64,000 bases of DNA from Rhexocercosporidium sp. MPI-PUGE-AT-0058 (GCA_020746875.1 JAGTJL010000001.1:1302001-1366000); one strand, 5' to 3'; shown: positions 12,101 to 23,921, numbered from the stretch's first letter. Made by a program: numbers and translations. The notes: generated by a model from the sequence alone, not told the origin.

Positions 12101-14430
12101 ATTATTGTGGCCACGCTCATTCGTCGCACTGGTCGAATGTGGGCTGCTTCGGGCGCGAGTCCGGACGACTCCCTCTTGTCTCTCGTTCCTTAGACCATAC
12201 ATGCGAAGCGTGCAGCAGGGCAGGGCTGGGTAGAGCTTGCATTCGGGCCATGCTCTTCCACTCCGGTCAATATTTCTCCATTGTCCGTTGTCGTGTCTGA
12301 AACATTGCAGGGCCCAGGCAAGCTGGCCAGGGAAGTTGATTTCTTCATCTCAGTGTTGGCGAGGAGGCAGAGTCAGGCCAGAGATAGCACTGTTTTGCTG
12401 CATGATAAGAGTTTTGAGTGAATTTGCACTTCTGCATTACTGCAGACCGGTATGTATGTGATTTGAGATGACGGCTGTATCTTGTGCATGCTCTAAGCCC
12501 CAGCGGGTGTTAGATTGATGCCAGAGTAGCCAAAGACCAGGAGCTTGCTTGCCGTCAGAAATGCCAACTACTTACCAGTTCCTGCTGTACTTCTCGCGTA
12601 GAGTTGAGTTGACATGACATGACTCAAAAACCTCGCTCCCCAGACCCATCAGTCTGGCACGACCCCTGAAGTGCGTGGGAGAGGAGGAGCTATCGTACTA
12701 TGGCACGGTGCGAGCAAAGGCCCAGAAAGGGCTGGCAAAAGTATAAATGGGTTAGTGGCGTGTTTAGCAGTACTTGCACGGACGAAGGAACTCGTGGCAG
12801 CGCGGACGTTACCAGTGGATTGGGTCAGGATGTCGATGGCCTGGCATCGATAAATTGGCATCCCAGTGTAGCTCTTCGACCGGGGGTCCGGATTGAGCAT
12901 GGCAAAATGCAAGATAGGAATGAGCCACGAGAAACGGTTGACGTGATTCGACTGGGCTGTCGACGAGGGTCATTCATTTGGGGATGGAGATCAGCAGCAG
13001 CGTCCCCTCTGCAACCGAATGTGGTTCGCGCATGAGGCCGGCCTGCATGGTCGGTCGTCTGAGGTTCTAGACCTGGACCTCACTCACTCAACCCCTGTCT
13101 CCTGGCAGATGAGATGAGTGGGTAGCAAGGACAGACAATAATGTCAAGATAATAAAGATTCGATCGAGGAGAGGAGTCCAGCCAGTGATTGTACTGACTG
13201 GCCGGAATCATGGACAAGTGGGGATGATGAGGGTGGTAGTAAGTGGCGAGAGAGGAAGTTGAGGAAGGACGAAGTAGATGCAAGTGTAGGTAAGCAAGCG
13301 AGAGGATTGTCGTGATAGGTAGGATCATGCTAGTAGGAGTGGGAGGGAGGGAAGGAGGTCTTTACGGAGGAGTAGCGTCTAGACTTTAGTCTTTAGTCTT
13401 TAGTCTTTAGTCTTTAGTCTTTAGTCTTTAGTCTTTAGTCTTTAGTCTTTAGTCTTTAGTCTTTAGTCTTTAGTCTTTAGTCTTTAGTCTTTAGACTCTA
13501 GACTCTAGTCGTACCTACCTCAAAGTAGTCTTAGTTCCGGGGCAAGCGAACATCAGCCGCTAGTGATTAACGCCCCCTGCCTGCCCTTGGTTGCCCACGC
13601 CCATGTCCCGTGTCCCATGTCCTCACGCCTCACGCCCATGTTTTTGCTTTTGCTGCTGCTGCTGCTACTGCGACTGCGACTGCGACTACTGCCGGAACCC
13701 CTCCTTCGCTCCCTCGCTCCCGAGCTTCCTGACCCGGATCCTGACCTGACTTCTCCTCCTCCTCAGAAAAGCCACATCCACGTTTATCACGACTCAAACC
13801 AAACGTCCACGGCCACATAATCTTACACACTCCGGCCCACAACAACCACTATCAACCCACTCCTCTCTCTCTCCCCTTCTGCGTTTCAGCCCGGCTCTTT
13901 TGGCTCGCCTTGAACGCCTCTCCCTCTCCCTCTCCCTCCCCCTCCCCCTCACCCTGTCCCTGGACTTCTCCTTCTCTCACCGCCCGCCACTTCCATAGCA
14001 TCCCTCCATCGATCGACTACTGCAACACACAAAGCAAAGCAAAGAAACGCACACGCACAGCAGCTCTGCTTCGCGATATCATCACACATCCCTACACCAC
14101 GCACCCACGCGCTTCGAACCGAACCCAACACTGCCTCCCCTGCCCTAGCTACTTACTGACTGAGCTTCGGGACCTTTGTTCCAATTTCATCATCCCCACT
14201 TGCTGCTAGACATCCCATAGCATACGCGCATCTGCAAGGCCTCATTCTATAAAGATTCGTCCTGCTCCCCCATCTGCGAGCCTTGTCCCAAGACCAGCTC
14301 TTGGTTCCGACAATCTCCTCCCTCCCCGCGAGCATCATCTTCGAATCTGCGGAAGCGCCCTCGGCGTCTAGCCATCAACAGTCAAACACACATATATCTT
14401 CACACACACACAGAACTTCTCTACAGCAAA
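9120..14430. other. 5.3-kb gene-poor interval
   Basis: The largest gap in the window. Open frames are short and without recognisable motifs. Structures seen: a 15-copy CTTTAGT array at 13384-13488, a GCT-repeat patch near 13651-13665 running into a CGACTG-rich patch to about 13688, and a strongly pyrimidine-rich tract (CTCCCT/CCCCCT runs) at about 13860-13975 that is probably promoter or leader of the metacaspase gene. The sequence just 5' of ATG 14431 is CA-rich. I see no transposon coding remnant. A non-coding RNA gene or decayed element cannot be excluded. Confidence 0.5.
13384..13488. repeat. CTTTAGT heptamer minisatellite, 15 perfect copies
   Basis: Fifteen uninterrupted copies of the 7-base unit, with decayed units on the right (CTTTAGA, CTCTAGA, CTCTAGT to 13509) and a partial CTAGA on the left. 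The edge decay suggests slippage growth from a CTCTAGA/CTTTAGT precursor. It is not the TTAGGG telomere repeat. It sits about 0.95 kb upstream of the metacaspase start. Confidence 0.97.
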
Positions 14431-16296
14431 ATGTCGGGATACCCAGGATCTAATTACCATGGAGGATATGGAGGACCCCCGCCCCAGCAGTACCCACCCC
14501 AGCCTAATTTCTATCCGTAGGAATATCGTGGCTTCTTGTTCTGATGCGAGTGCTAACATTTTGCAGACCTCAACACAATTACGGACCTCCACCACCACAA
14601 CAGCAAAGCTATGGCTACCAGCAACCCCCGCCGCCTCAGCAGCCGTACGGATACTCCCAGGTGAGAACATATTCCTAGCGCCAAGTCGAACGAATACTGA
14701 TTTTGCTCTTGGCAGCCTCCTCCACAGCAATACGGCGGATACAATGGTGTACCGAACAACCAACCTCAATACGGCAGACCTGGTAGGAGAACCCTCCCAA
14801 TTCCGAGTCTTCATTACTGATAATTCGACCCTCTAGGTATGCCATCAGTAAATTCCAATGCTTACGTCAACGGAAACCACTCGGCACCCGCTCCACCCCC
14901 ACAGTCCATGCAAAGCTTTGGAAACGGAGCACCACAAGGCTACGCTTTCCAATACTCGAACTGCACTGGTAGGAGGAAAGCCCTACTTATCGGAATAAAC
15001 TATTTTGGGCAAAGGGGACAATTGCGTGGATGTATCAACGATGTGAAGAACATGTCATCATTCTTAAACGAGAATTTCGGCTATCAACGGGACGATATGG
15101 TTATTCTTACCGACGACCAGCAGAACCCAATGAGCCAGCCGACGAAGCAAAACATCCTCCGGGCAATGCACTGGCTGGTGAAGGATGCTCGCCCAAACGA
15201 TTCTCTCTTCTTCCACTACTCCGGTAAGTAAAATGACGACTTCGTGATCTTCTAGATACTGATCGGCTGTAGGCCACGGCGGGCAGACTAAGGATCTTGA
15301 TGGCGACGAAGAGGATGGCTATGACGAAGTCATCTACCCAGTTGATTTTCGACAAGTTGGGCATATTGTCGACGATGAGATGCACCGGATTATGGTCACC
15401 CCATTACATCCAGGTGTGCGATTGACGGCCATTTTTGACTCTTGCCATTCTGGAACCGCACTCGACCTTCCTTACATCTACTCCACCCAAGGTGTGCTCA
15501 AAGAGCCAAACCTTGCAAAAGAAGCCGGACAGGGTCTTCTCGGTGTTATTTCCTCATACAGCCAAGGCAATATGGGCGGCGTTGCTAGCAACTTGATGGG
15601 CTTCTTCAAGAAGGCAACTACTGGAGACGACGCATACAACAAGACAATGGCCACGAAAACATCACCAGCTGATGTTATCATGTGGTCTGGAAGCAAAGAT
15701 GATCAGACATCGTCAGTATATTCTTTCATTCCTTGCCATGCATGAAAACTTTGTACATATGGGGTTTAAAAAGTGATGGGGGATGGCGTTTTGGAGGCTT
15801 TAGCGGGCGTTAGATGGTGTTCCACTCTGGCTACAGGGCAAGTCCCTGGCCAATGTTACAGTAGCATTTGTCTTGATTAGTAGAATTTGGAAGCCTTAAG
15901 GCTACGCCATTAGCCAAGTACGGCTGGGGCGTAGGCTTAGGGCTGCGAGTCACGTTGGGTGACTTGCCTGATGGTCTAGCTGGATCTGGAACCGGAGCAT
16001 TCCTTGACTATGTTGGAACTCTACTGACTATCTCGATCATAGGGCCGATGCCACTATCGCAGCACAAGCTACCGGTGCTATGTCCTGGGCCTTCATCAAC
16101 GCCATGAAGAAGAACCCTCAGCAGAGCTATGTCCAACTGCTCAACAGCATCCGGGATGAGCTCGCCACGAAGTACACTCAGAAGCCGCAGCTGAGTTGTA
16201 GTCACCCTTTGAGTAAGTCCCCCAACCCCTCCTCCTTCCCAAGTACTGCAGCTGATTACCACCATTCAAGACACGAACCTCCTCTTCGTGATGTAA
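14431..16296 (+). CDS. Metacaspase (caspase-like cysteine peptidase)
   Basis: A 422-aa type I metacaspase, a Ca2+-dependent Arg/Lys-specific peptidase of clan CD linked to stress responses, protein quality control and cell death. Seven exons: 14431-14516, 14567-14660, 14716-14782, 14837-15223, 15273-15711, 16043-16212 and 16271-16296; all introns are GT-AG. The N-terminal ~100 residues are a P/Q/Y/G-rich prodomain starting MSGYPG. The catalytic domain begins near [16 protein letters not shown]. Catalytic residues are visible: His213 in HYSGHGGQ (209-216) and Cys269 in DSCHSG. The C-terminus NTNLLFVM is typical of the family. The first three introns cut the low-complexity prodomain. Intron 5 (15712-16042, 331 bp) is about six times longer than the others and carries a hairpin. 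Confidence 0.95.
15837..15968. other. Structured segment (nested inverted repeats) in a long metacaspase intron
   Basis: Within intron 5, arms 15892-15915 and 15922-15944 are nearly complementary around a 6-base loop (AAGTAC). The outer 17 positions pair with one G-U and one G-G exception, followed by a small internal loop and a 4-bp inner stem. An outer 8-base pair of arms (GGCAAGTC at 15837-15844, GACTTGCC at 15961-15968) encloses it. The size suggests a MITE-like insertion or a structured RNA. I found no clear target-site duplication and no convincing C/D or H/ACA boxes. Confidence 0.6.
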
Positions 16297-16885
16297 ATTT
16301 GTATCTAGGGTCATGGCGTCATCTGCATGGTTGAATGTGTGTATGTGCATAAGGGAAAAAGTACTGGGAGTCATTCCTCCCGTCTTTCTACAGTATATGA
16401 AACGCCAGGTAGGCAGGCATTAAAGAGGTGTTGGATCCGACGGATTAGGTATGGTAGGGCTAGGGGCGGCAATGTTTTATGTAACTCATGACCACCTTCC
16501 TTTCTTCTGATAATAGAAGGACAAAGACAGTAAAAACAAAAGTCAATGCACCTCTCTCTGTACACGGGCATTGTACACAAATATTCTCAAGTAATAGTCA
16601 TTCTGATTTCTGATTGTGACTGGACAAGTAACCTAACAAACAACATCCATCCTAGTCTCATGCTTTTTCATGAGAAGCTATAAACACCTCGAAACGCTCA
16701 TCCAATGCATGCATGCTACGCCTACTCCATCCTACTCCAATTCAACGCCAGAAAATCCATGCGGGGGAAAATGCATGCTAAGAGAGGAAACAGAGAAAGA
16801 GAAAGAGGAACAGGAAATGGAAGATCGAAAACCCAAAGTCATGATTCATCCGCCCTTTACGCCAATCGCCTACCCACCTATCAAC
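16297..16885. other. Convergent 3' region
   Basis: Lies between the stops of the metacaspase (+) and the coiled-coil protein (-). It contains their 3' UTRs only, as far as can be seen. No long open frame with protein character, no RNA gene and no strong repeat was noted. Confidence 0.6.
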
Positions 16886-19800
16886 CTATCGTCTACCAGC
16901 ATTCTTCTTCGCCGTCTCCAGCTCCTGCTGCCGCAAAGCCTGCATCTTCTGCTGCTCGATCTTCGCCTCGATGCGATCGCTGATCTTGCGCGATTCAGCC
17001 CACTTTGCAGCACCCATCTTCATTCGTACGGTGGCGCGAATGGCGATGGCTACGAGGCGGAGAGTAGGCTTGTTCTTGGGGCGCGGTGGAGGACGCTTGA
17101 TGCCTGCTGATTCGAGGATACGGATATCTGCCTCATTACTGTAACACGTGAATATTAGTAAACGGCTTTTCGCGCGAGTGCGAAGTGACTTACCAAGCTT
17201 TGTACAGCTCAATCTGCATTGACATATATCTCTTCGCGTATGCAGCATCATCGCGGAAGTTCTCCTCTCGCTTGCACTTGGCTCGCATCCACTCGAGTTG
17301 CATGGCTCTGCCTCTCATCTCCTTGACGTGCATCTTCTCACGCTCCTCCATGGCTTGCTTGAAAGCCTGAAGTCGCTCGGAATCGTCGTTCATGGAGAGA
17401 GACATGTTGGCAAATCGAACTCCACGGGTGAGGTTCTTCTTCTCGGCAAGCCAGGCTTGTCTTTCGATACCCCAGTGTCTCTCTTCAGCATCCCAGTGTT
17501 TCTTCTCGGCGTCCCAATGCTTCTTTTCGGCATCCCAGTGGTTCATTTCTGCCTCCCAGGTCTTGATCTGAGTTTCCCAGGTCTTCTTCTCGTTGATCCA
17601 TTTGTCCTTGGCCTTCTTGTACTTGCGCTCGAGATTCTCGAGTTGCTCATGAAGGGAAGTGGCCTCGGAGCGGTGCAAAGCCCGTTCATCTCTGACACGC
17701 TTCAGTTGAGCTCGAAGTTCCTGCTCAGCGGAAGTGATGGCGGCGATCTTGTGGTCACGCTCCTGGACAACGATTTCGAGGGATTCCGCTTGTAGTTGAG
17801 TCTCACGCAACATCTCGTGCAGGTCTCGACGTTCAGCAACGATACTTCGGTCCTCGCCGGTATTTAGGCGCTCATGCTGGAGTGCTTTCTCCAGACGCTC
17901 AATCTTACTGCGGAGTCGCGTAACGGTTGCTTCAGATGCAGCATTCTTCGCTTCCAATTCTTCTCTAGCAAGTTCGGATTCATCTAGGGCATGCTCCAAT
18001 TCGTCCTTCTCTGAATCCCAGGCAGCTTGTTGGGCTTTAATGTCGACATTGAGGACTGTCATCTTCTTGGCAGCTTCCTTCTCAGTGTCTTTCAGCTGGG
18101 CACGAACTTCCTTGAGGGTCTGGTGTGCTGCGGCGAGTTGGGCGCGGATCTCAATGATTTCGGATTTCTGTGCGGAGCCATTGACAGATGAGCGAGGAGA
18201 TGGCGATACGAAACGAGAGATCTCAGCTTCGTGAGCTTTGCGCTCGAGGTCCGTGATCTGGCGCTTGAGGGTTCGGATGACATCCTTTTGAGCAGCTTCA
18301 CGTTGAAGGAATTCCGTTTCCTTCTGGCGTGCCAATGAGAGATCCTGGCGAATGATGGATAGTTCATGCGCAACGTCAGCCTGGTTATCGGTAGAAGAAG
18401 CTTGAGCCTCCAGCTCAAGGATGCGGGCTTCGAGCTTTGAAATAGTCTTCTTGGCTGCTGCAAGTTCCTTCTTCTCGGAGGAGCCCCTAAGAATTCTTTG
18501 GAGGTCACCGATTTCGGAGCTCAGACGTGCTTCTTCAACGCCGGCTCTGTCAATCTCTTCCTGGAGTTCTTGTTCGACGGCCTGCTGCCGGGCAATAGCA
18601 ACCTTGTTCTCCTCCCGAAGTCGTCGTACTTCGCCATCAAGCTTGATCTTGGCTGTCCGTAGGTCTATCCGTTCCTGATCGAGGCGGAAGGTTTCTCCTT
18701 CTTGTTGCTGGATTGCCTTCAACTGATCTTGGAACTCGTCGCGCTCGGCTATGGCATCGGCCTTCGAGGATCGCAGGGAACGCAGCTCTAGCTGGAGGCT
18801 CGCAAGTTGGTCTTGTAGACCCTGCTTGTCCAATCTAATTGCGGCAAGTTGATGCTCAACATCTCTCAGCCTTGAGCTCAGTTCTTGTTTGGTTCCTTCA
18901 CCGGCTTGTAGGTCGTCTTGGAATGCTTCCAGTTCAGAACGTGTCGTAGCAGCTGCGGACTCTGCTTTTGCCAGATCCTGCTTCAATGAACGAAGCTGTT
19001 GTCGGAGGTTGTCGGATTCTTGCTTAGCACTTGTGATCTCATGATTAGCTTGTTCGCTTTCATCATCAAGGCTTGTCTGCAGGATCTCAACTTCATCCTC
19101 TAAACCCTCTACCTTTTCAGCAAGCACCTTTTGTTCCCGCTGGCTAATTCGAAGCTGTTCCCTGAGACTCAACATATCGTCCTTGTTTTTCTCAATTGTA
19201 TTGAATTTGATATCCAGATCTTGCTTGAGCTCCTGAATTTGACGATTGAGAATAGACTCTTCACTGGCGTGTCTCTCCTTTTCGCTTTCAAGAGCTTGCT
19301 TGAGCTTCGATTCTTTGCTGGATAGTGTGCCTTCAGCCTCTTGCAGTCTGTCGATGGTGCGTTGCAAACCAGCAGCCTTTTCTTCGGCCATCTCTTTCTG
19401 TGACCAGAGGCTTTTGCGCTCGCTGGCAAAGACTTCATGATGACCATCCATATCACGCTCTTGTTCTCTCTGCTGTGCCTGGAGGTTCTCAATCTCGTCG
19501 CTGAGGCGGTTGATCTCGCTCAAGTACTGGTCTCGGATATCGCGCTCGTTATTGAGAGCAAGAGTTTTCTCATGGTCGAGCTTATCTTCGAGGTCTTCGA
19601 TAGTCTTTTGTGATCTAGCCAACTCTCTTTGCAGGCCAGCAGATTCAGTCGTCAGAGCATCGTGGCGGATTTGGAGCAGGTTCTTTTCATCAGACTTTTG
19701 GTGAAGCTCGTTTTGGATTTCTTCAACACGCTTCAAGAAAGCCTCTCGTTCTTGAGTCGACGATTGGCTCTCCGATTGAATGACCTCGATGCGCTTCAAG

Positions 19801-21446
19801 AGAGACTCGCGTTCCCGAGTTGACGAGAGGTTTTCATTCTGCATCGTCTCGATACGCCTCAATAGAGTCTCACGTTCTCGGGAAGAAGCTTGGCTCTCAC
19901 TCTGGAAGATGTCGATTTTGTCATTTAGCTTCTGCTCCTTGACTTCGCTGTCTTGAGTGAGGGTTTCCAGCTTCTCCACGAGTTTCTTGATGTCGCGAAC
20001 CTTGTCTGCATGATCCTCCTCGAGAGTTGCGTACTTCTCTCTGAGGTCCTCGAGCTCATCTTGAAGTCGATTTGCTTTCTCCTCGATTTGCCTGCTTCGG
20101 CCTTTCGTCGTCATAGACTTGTTGGCGATTTCTTCTTGTAGCTCTTGGAGGTCGGCCTCAGCACGTTCTTTGCCCTTGATCGCATCTTGCTTCTCCTCTT
20201 TCGCATCCTCGGCTTCTTCTTCCAACCGCTTTAGATCATGCTCCAACTCCTCCTTGGCATCTTCAGCTTCGTCTTTCGTACGCTTCAACGCCCGTTCAAG
20301 CTCCTGGATAGTCTCCTTGGCTTCCTCCAGCTCTTCGCTGACTTGTGCCTGCTCTTCTAGCTCCACAGCTCGACGTTGAGCTTCCTTCATAGCATCTTCC
20401 ATTTCCGAGATAGTATTGTTGCGTTTCTCCAGGTCGTCCTTCAGATTTTCCAGCTCGTCGTCCTTATTATCGAGAAGACGGTCCTTCTCTCTCAGGTCGG
20501 CTTTGAGGTCATCAATTTTGTCTTGTAGATCTTCGAACTGGATCTCCTGACTCTTCAGCCGGTTTACTTCCGCCTCACGCTCTTCCAGTGTTTCCCGCAT
20601 GCGATCCAGTTCCTTGCGCTGATCCTGGTCCATCATTTTGCGCTTTACCTTATCTTGCATCTCTAAGAACTGTTGTCGATAGACCTCCACGTCCTTTTCG
20701 GCGCCAGCAAGGGTTTTCCGGTAGCGGAGAAGCTCTTTCTGCATAGTGACCTTATCAACCTTGAGCTCGGTGTTCTCCTTCAGGGCTGCTTCACTGAATC
20801 CTGGTCCGGCCTTTCGGAGGGCTTCTTCCAAAAAGTGTATCTTTAGCTTTAGCCCAAAGTTCTCTTTCTCTATCTTGTCGATAACATTTTCCTGCTCTCG
20901 TAATGATAGTTGGTTACCATCTTGTAGAACACCTGGACCTTCGTTGCGCCGAGGGAGCAACGCCATAGGGGTTGAGGCGGCGCTACTGCTGTCAATTTGC
21001 GGCATTGGTGTTCCTGCCATGTACGAGCCATTTCGAGAATCGCCGAATACTGAGCTGCCATGTGGGAGTGGACTCAGATCCTCTGTGATACTGCCCAATC
21101 CACCAGACTTAAGAAACGCTGGTGTCGCTGGCACATTCTCCTTTCCAATCCGCAGGGCGCTATTTCTCGTGGCACTTTTGAGTAAGGGTGTGAACTCTCC
21201 ACCGCCGAGTCCTGCTGGAAGATTTCGTCTATCGCCGAGGGTAGCGCGACTTCGAGGTGTCTTGAGGTTCATCGCGCCGCGTCGGCCATTTTGGAGTTGT
21301 TGCACAAGATTGTTATTATCTTTCGAAGGGGACTGGAAGGATTGCTCCTGAGATATATCGAAGTCTAGGTGTTGTGTAGAGAGATAAGTCGCATCTCCAA
21401 GATTTGTTCGTGGAGTGTCGAGACCCCCAACTCCGGCTTGCACCAT
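16886..21446 (-). CDS. Large coiled-coil spindle-pole / gamma-tubulin-complex anchor (Pcp1/Spc110-type, CM1 motif)
   Basis: About 1501 aa in two exons (21446-17194 and 17138-16886, GT-AG intron 17139-17193). I start at ATG 21446 (MVQAGVGGLD, A at -3); the frame stays open 8 codons upstream only through a GTG, so an extra 5' exon is possible. Residues about 180-210 match the CM1/centrosomin N motif (LSLREQENVIDKIEKENFGL), which binds gamma-tubulin ring complexes. Residues ~210-1350 are nearly continuous coiled coil. The C-terminal ~150 residues (RAKCKREENFRDDAAYAKR, then IKRPPPRPKNKPTLRLVAIA) look like a PACT-type pole-targeting domain. CM1 plus PACT fits Pcp1/Spc110; ApsB/Mto1-type is the alternative. 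Odd features are eight Trp spaced exactly seven residues apart and a 63-bp tandem repeat. Confidence 0.85.
19710..19898 (-). repeat. Three tandem 63-bp units inside the coiled-coil gene (21 residues each)
   Basis: Units 19898-19836, 19835-19773 and 19772-19710 encode related 21-residue blocks starting ESQASSRERETLLRRIE, ENLSSTRERESLLKRIE and ESQSSTQEREAFLKRVE. Twenty-one residues is three heptads, so each duplication keeps the coiled-coil register. A fourth, strongly diverged block may follow. Confidence 0.85.
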
Positions 21447-21744
21447 GTTGGAATTGGAAGGAGCCTGCACACCTCAAGGAAGAAACAAGTAGTGATGTGT
21501 CAATGTCGCGAATATGCAAAATTCCCCGTCGTAGCCATGAACTCCAAGCAAATGCGCGGTTGTTGGTCGAGGTGATGTTGAAGTAGAACTTATACGCGGC
21601 TTAAAATCATGGACGCGACTTCTCAATTGTTTACACCACTTCTTCAACAGGACTAGCGGCTCATACCCCTATACATGGTCCAAGCTCCAACACCAACGCC
21701 TCGGAAAATCCAAACCGTTTCAGCCTCGTTCGGATGCCCGTATC
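21447..21744. other. Divergent promoter region
   Basis: The 298 bases between the starts of the coiled-coil protein (-) and ECD (+) must serve both genes, unless the former has an extra 5' exon here. No named regulatory element was recognised. Confidence 0.6.
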
Positions 21745-23805
21745 ATGACCTCATTTCCACATATCGCCATCATGGACATACCAGAGGATGATTTCAAGGG
21801 CTTCGGGGAGGAATTCGCTGGGTTCCCCAAGAGGCTGCCTGAAGACTGTGTTGAGTATTCACTTTTCATCGTCGATTCTAGACTGAAGTCGCAGAAGGAA
21901 CTGCTTGGAAGACTGGAAGATGTTCGCAAGGAGGCCCTCAAAATGACGGAGAGCCTGCTGAAAGAATATATATGGCAGCGTGAAGCTTTCAAGTTGGAAC
22001 TTGAGAGTGGCAGAGGTTTGTTCTTCAGTATTATGCACGAGTTTGCATCACTAAACAAGTCCAGGACTTATGTACCTGCACGGGTTGACGAATTACGGCG
22101 ATTCGGTCGAGGACGAATGGCTTATTGTATATATCCTCAAAGAATTAAGCACCAAATTTCCAAACCTATGGATCAAAGTTGTGGACACCGATGGGGAGTT
22201 CTTGTTGATTGAAGCCGCCAATGCTTTACCCCGCTGGCTGAATCCTGAAATCGCTGATAATCGGGCAAGTCGATATTCCTGCGCCAGATCTTAACTATTG
22301 CTAATCTGTCACAGGTCTGGATCAACAAGAATAGATTACGCATTATTCCTCTGAGTGCAGCTCCTGCTTCGTCCGCAGCCAAGGCTACGGCACCCGTGTC
22401 CAGACCCCTCACCCTTGAAGAAGCACAAAAGACCATCACTTCCACACCCCAAATTCTCATAAACTCCCCTCTTCTCGAAGAAGAAGCATTCTATCGACTC
22501 AAAAACTACCCATCTCAGATCACCGCATCTCTGCACCATGCACCCATCGCTATTCCAAGGAAATTGGCCTATCTTTTGCACAACCGGCCAGCATCAATCG
22601 CTCCAGCAATAGAAGCTTTCTACCTTCGTGACCCGGTTGCCTTAAAACCGCTACAGCGCAGCTCATCGAGCCTAGTCTTTCCTCCAGCAGATCTTATAAC
22701 TATTTCGACTCGTTTCACCAAAGTCTTATACGCCCAACTTAAGTCACAGCAGTTCACACCACCAGAATCATGGAAAGACGTTCTATCCGAGTCTAGAAAG
22801 CACGCCCCGTCCGATCGTATTAGTGTCAAGGAGCACGCACAACTCGAGCTGGGTATGAAGGTCACCTCTGGCTTCGAGATGCTACTTACCGATCCAAAGA
22901 ACGGGGACAATCGAATTGTTAGGGAACTGAAAATTCTCATTGAAGATCTAGAGACAGACGATGATGTTACCCTACCTACTGATGAAGAGATATTGAATTG
23001 GAAGGATGTTGACCGGGAAGATGACGAGACCTGGTTGGATATCAACTTCGAGGATTTCGAAAGAGAGCTGGAAGGAAAGAACAAGGGCAAGGAGCCGGCG
23101 GTACCTGGCACTCTCGGGCCAGAACCACCTCCAGGATTCGGTGATGCCAAAACCCAAGCCGATTTGAAGAAGATGGTGGAGCGATTTGAAGCTTTCCTAA
23201 ATGATGATGACGCTGGTATCGATGGTGCCGAGATGGATGAGATGGATATTGACGACGACGACGATGATGATCTGGATGATAGCGAGGATGAGGATAAGGA
23301 TGTCAGCTTTGATGAGAAAGAATTTGCCAAAATGATGAGAGAGATGATGGGTATGCCTACAGAGGAGGACGAAGAGGCAGCTGTCAACCCTTATAAACCC
23401 CCACACGCCGGTTTCGGTGGGAGCAGAATCCAGGCTCTCGACAGCAGTGACGATGAAGATGATGATGCAGACGAAGCTAGCAAGCTCAAAAAAGTCATGG
23501 ATCAGATGGAGGCGGAGTTGAATGAGGCTGGCGCACTTAATCTAGACCCCACACCCAGCAAGCTTGCGGCCCTCAAGGGTAAATCGAAGGCAGGAAAGGA
23601 TGAAATCCAGAAAGAAAGTGGAGACACGGATGATGATGAGAGCGACGGCGAGATCGATATCGACTTCAACCTGGCCAAGAACCTTCTCGAAAGTTTCAAA
23701 AGCCAGGCAGGCATGCCAGGTCCTGGGGGTAATCTCATAGGCATGATGGGTGTGCATTTACCTCGCGATGAAGACAATGCAGCACCTGGCAAGAAGAAGA
23801 ATTAA
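21745..23805 (+). CDS. SGT1/Ecdysoneless (ECD) family protein
   Basis: A 653-aa protein of the ECD family (human ECD/hSGT1, distinct from the HSP90 co-chaperone SGT1). Relatives have been linked to transcription and pre-mRNA splicing. Exons: 21745-22015, 22065-22264 and 22315-23805. Family signatures are visible: VEYSLFIVD near the start; GLTNYGDSVEDEWLIVYIL; WIKVVDTDGEFLLIEAANAL; PRWLNPEIADNRVWI. The C-terminal half is acidic, with Asp runs (DDDDDDDLDDSEDED) and conserved MKVTSGFEMLL, ending GMMGVHLPRDEDN. Intron 2 uses a GC donor. The start ATG 21745 opens the only frame that splices to the conserved core. It is divergent from the coiled-coil gene. Confidence 0.92.
22265..22314 (+). other. 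Non-canonical GC-AG intron in ECD gene
   Basis: The exon ends AATCGG and the intron begins GCAAGT and ends TCACAG, 50 bp long. Only this junction gives the family sequence DNRVWI; no GT donor nearby keeps frame. The rest of the donor matches consensus (GCAAGT), as is usual for GC-AG introns. Confidence 0.9.
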
Positions 23806-23921
23806 TTGGCAGCGATGTTCATTGTCTTCGTTATATGCTCCTCGGGTATCATCTACTATACAACCTGGAAAATGCCAACAATTCCCAAACGCCGACGCTA
23901 GTATGCTGCGATCCTTCTACT

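Noticed and set aside
13384..13488. Interstitial telomere repeat
   Set aside because: The unit is CTTTAGT, not TTAGGG or a close permutation.
13563..13820. An 85-codon frame with a run of leucines resembling a membrane segment
   Set aside because: The Leu/Arg runs come from simple GCT and CGACTG repeats in the DNA; no splice or homology support.
14100..14175. GGTTCGAAGC on the minus strand resembling a tRNA B box
   Set aside because: The surrounding bases do not fold into a cloverleaf; the region is the metacaspase leader.
9120..14430. Possible decayed transposable element in the gene-poor stretch
   Set aside because: No transposase-like or reverse-transcriptase-like translation, no long terminal or inverted repeats and no marked AT shift were seen.
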